Positions 61,199 through 64,000 of a stretch of 64,000 nucleotides of DNA are shown one piece after another. The position numbers and the translations under genes were made by a program. The notes beneath the pieces are model-generated. The model ran no database searches and had not been told where the DNA came from. It saw only the letters and a list, made by a program, of their open reading frames with translations. The stretch spans positions 14,326,067-14,390,066 of the forward strand of contig NC_049996.1 in the NCBI RefSeq assembly GCF_000003815.2, read 5' to 3'. The DNA is from Branchiostoma floridae (lineage: Eukaryota; Chordata; Leptocardii; Amphioxiformes; Branchiostomatidae). Position 1 is the stretch's first letter, and the number at the start of each line of letters is the position of its first letter.

Positions 61199-64000
61199 CT
61201 ACAGCTGGATGATGATCTTGAACTTCTGGTGGTCACTGGTCAGGTTCCTGCACTTGGACTTGTGCTGGTTCCAGTGGTTCCATTGGCACTTTCTGGAACA
61301 GTAACTTGCTGTGCTACACCTGTTAAAGATAAAGACATTTAAGATGCAATGGCGAAAATATAACCTTTCCGCTACCAAAAGTCATATGGAAGTCTCAAAC
61401 AAAAATGTGCCTGCTATTCCATTATAAAGCACAAGGAGACCCCAACTTGTATACCATTTATTACCAAAATAATGAGCTGTCCATTGCTCCAAAATACATG
61501 TATGATCATAGCTTGTCCAGGACATGAGATACAAATAGTATACAGAATTTAACGTTCTATTGTCATACCAACAAAAAGCACCAGGGTACTTCTTGAGTTA
61601 TGCTGTAAAAAATATAAATGCTATGAAAAACAACCTTCTTGGCGAAGGTAATAGCAGTTAAACTGACTTGCTGCATTTTCTGAGCACGACGTCCTCGTTC
61701 CATGACCCGACCACTCCACAGTAGAAGCAGAGCTGGACGCACAGACTGGTTCCCACCGGATCCTCCTCAGCCGTCACCAGTGCCCTGTTCCACGCCTCCT
61801 CACGGACACCTGACAGAAAAGTTTAAGGCTCTTGTTGGCAAATTTGTGTTTCTTTTTTTGACAGCATAGCCAAGAGGCTCAGTGGGCGTCACTCCACTGC
61901 AAGGGAAAATTGTGCCTTTTTTTCCCAGGGACACAAGGGTCGGAGGCATCTTAAGTGGCACTGGGCCCAATGCTTTTACACCACACCACACCGATGCTAC
62001 ATCTACCAAAACAGCCGCAGGTGAGAAAGAACAAAATGATACTCATGTCATAATGAAAATGTATGGACAATATAGGCTTAAACACTTGACAATAAATAAG
62101 CTAAACACTGTCTTCCCTGTGTAGGCAACAAGTGAAAAGTGGGTAAAATTCCTGATGAAAACTGAATCCAATTTGGGGAGTGACTGTGTTAGATTTAACA
62201 AACAATTTACTGATTATAAAAGAGTGCATACCTGCTTCTATTGCCCCCAAGAAGACTGGGATCCGCGGAATCTTGGCCGGGCGGCTTTTCTGAGCGTCAG
62301 ACGGCTTAAGAGTCTGCAGCCTTCGGCGAGCTTTCAGCGCTCTCCTCTCCTCTTCCTCATCTACTTCATTCTTCTTATCTTCTGTCTGTTCTGGGTTGGT
62401 AGTGTTGTCCTGGCTGGGTGCATCAATCTTTGGTGTTTTTGGTCGGATGCTTGGGTCCAATGTTTCAGACGGGTCTTGCTTTTTCTCAACCGTAGACTTC
62501 TCTTGGTTGGTAGCGTGCGACGATGCTGTACTACTTGCTTGTCGAGAATGAGAGCCTTTTGTCAGTGTATTCCTCCTCCGTCTCTCAGGCTGAGTGTTAG
62601 GTTTGTACTTCTTTGCTGGCGGTTTTGGCGGAGATGGTTCAGCTTTGTGTTTCTCCACAGGTTTGGTCTGCGTGTGGTGAGGACGGTTTTGAGCATACGA
62701 GTGTGAATTGACTCGGTTTCTGTAGTACCTAGGTGGTGTAGTTCCCGTAGGTAGGTTTGTCACCCTTCCCCCACCAATCCACGTCTGCATTTCTGGCTGT
62801 TGTACGGGCTCACCGCTGATAGCCGAACTTCCCTTCGGCATCCGTCTGTGAGGTCTTGGCCCTGGTCGTGAGAAGCTCGTACTCCGACGTACTCCGGAAT
62901 CTAGTGCGTTGTTTGCCGGCCTCTGTGTATCCCTTGCAGGCGCATCTTGGTTGGAATTCTGACTCATTCTCTCGTACCGTTGAGCCATAGTGTTTTGTAT
63001 GTGACTATGATTAGGCTCACTTGCATGTCTACCCCTGTAGTTCTGCGTGGTAACTCTGTTAGAAGGGTTACCAGTCACAGGGACATGGTAGCTGCTGTCT
63101 TGTTGTTGCTGGTAGGAAGGACCAGTCCTTTCTGGGTTGCCGTACCTTTGGTAGTCGTTAGGGGGCGCAATCTGTGACCACTGCTGTTGTGGTGGTGCTT
63201 CGTGGTGTGCTGTCTTTGTCTTGATGACCGGGTTGACCATATTGCGCTGTCCATAGTAGCTATTGTCATTCCTACCTTGACCAGTGAACATTTGACCGGA
63301 CATTTGTACGGGACCGTTAGGGTTGGGAGCTCCAAGCAGCTCTCTACGCATCTTATGCAAACTTGCTCGCTCTTGGTACCATCGCCTCTGTTCATACATG
63401 TAGGTCAAGTCTTGTGCAGTGCCTTGTTGGTCCGCTGGGGGCATATCAAAGCCATTCACCTGTCCAGGATACTGCAAATTCCCTTCAAAACCCTGCCAAT
63501 TATCAACATGGCTAGGAACATCCCCCATGCCTTCTTGAGCCTGGTGTCCCAAATTGTAACTTTTGGTGACATAGGCTTCCTCTCTTTGTTGATTCTTACT
63601 CTTCCTCCATTGTTTGAACTGCTGGAATTTGTCGGCAAGAGGTTTGAAGGCGCTTGCCAGTTTCTCCTTGGCAGTTTGGCCCCTTTCTACAGTTCTTGGT
63701 TGTTCATGGGAACGAGTTGCATCCGGGTTATCAGCTCTGTCCCAGGTTGGCTGACGATCCTGTAGTGGTTCACCATAGTTATGCCAGCTCTGATTCGGAA
63801 ACACATTAGGTGGGTGCTGGTACCGCAGGGGATTTCTGTGTGGCATTTGGTGGTTGCCTATCTGCATTTGGTGGTTGCCTATCTGCATTTCGTGGTTGCC
63901 TATCTGCATTTGGTCTTTAGGCCTTGCCCCCTCTGAATGGTCCAGTCCATTTCTATAGGTAGTACCAGGGTAAACCGTCTGAGGGCGCTGCTGGACGGTC
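61199..64000 (-). CDS. MYND zinc-finger protein 2, 5'-truncated by window
   Basis: Minus-strand exons: 62232-64000 (open to the window edge), 61668-61809 and 61199-61319; junction phases 1 and 2. The visible protein is about 677 residues. Most of it is Gln/Asn/Pro/Arg-rich and probably disordered, beginning with three copies of a seven-residue MQIGNH[EQ] repeat. A charged stretch (EEEERRALKARRRLQTL) leads into KIPRIPVFLGAIEAG, the counterpart of ARIPVFLSAKEAG in MYND gene 1. The finger reads CFYC, then KCSKCSTASYCSRKC and HKSKC, complete with all zinc ligands. The last residues (FKIIIQL) mirror the FVVYIQL end of MYND gene 1. The two genes are therefore paralogues in opposite orientation. This copy has an extra intron at EA|G. 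No catalytic domain is visible; a protein-protein adaptor is likely. Confidence 0.8.
63843..63909. repeat. 21-bp coding tandem repeat, three copies
   Basis: The unit 'gcatttggtggttgcctatct', complement strand, encodes MQIGNHQ three times in MYND gene 2. Confidence 0.9.

Noticed and set aside
62155-63765. Plus-strand frames of 183 and 192 codons
   Set aside because: Shadows of the minus-strand MYND gene 2 exon.

Overview
The window is animal nuclear DNA. Genes are split by GT-AG introns, intergenic spacers are AT-rich, and repeats are dense: foldback elements, tRNA-derived SINE-like units, LINE tails and minisatellites. Chordate-type genes are present in single-copy form (OLA1, dysbindin/DTNBP1, a C15orf61 homologue). 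Together with the style of the repeats and long EGF arrays, this points to a cephalochordate (amphioxus, Branchiostoma). The organism is inferred; the gene identities come from translated exons with matching splice phases.

Layout. 1-3 kb: possible last codons of an upstream gene, a 51-bp degenerate tandem repeat, and an isolated minus-strand signal-peptide exon in a GC-rich island. 3.0-6.0 kb (+): a four-exon vanin/biotinidase amidohydrolase with an intact Glu-Lys-Cys triad. 6-17.6 kb: gene-poor and repeat-rich. 17.7-27.2 kb (+): a secreted multi-EGF gene with sixteen 114-bp phase 1-1 EGF exons, two divergent EGF exons and a C-terminal beta-rich domain. 27.9-30.6 kb (-): a five-exon secreted CAP/SCP protein, convergent with the EGF gene.

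34.2-39.5 kb (+): a 1197-residue MYND-finger protein. 41.6-48.8 kb (-): complete OLA1 with a 12-bp microexon and a pair of apparently mutually exclusive exons. 52.2-53.7 kb (+): the C15orf61 homologue, head-to-head with OLA1 and carrying an apparent 7-nt frameshift. 53.8-60.3 kb (+): dysbindin, starting 109 bp after the C15orf61 stop. One dysbindin intron is filled by about 29 tandem copies of its own exon end plus 5' splice site. 61.2-64.0 kb (-): a second MYND-finger gene, paralogous to the first and open at the window edge.

The most interesting signals are (i) the OLA1 alternative exon pair, which the reading frame forces to be used one at a time, (ii) the exon-derived minisatellite in dysbindin, (iii) the homogenised EGF exon array with overlapping glycosylation signals, and (iv) the MYND paralogue pair bracketing OLA1-C15orf61-DTNBP1. 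The genes show no shared pathway; this is an ordinary chromosomal neighbourhood. No transcripts or databases were available, so every exon boundary is predicted from splice consensus, reading phase and remembered family sequences.
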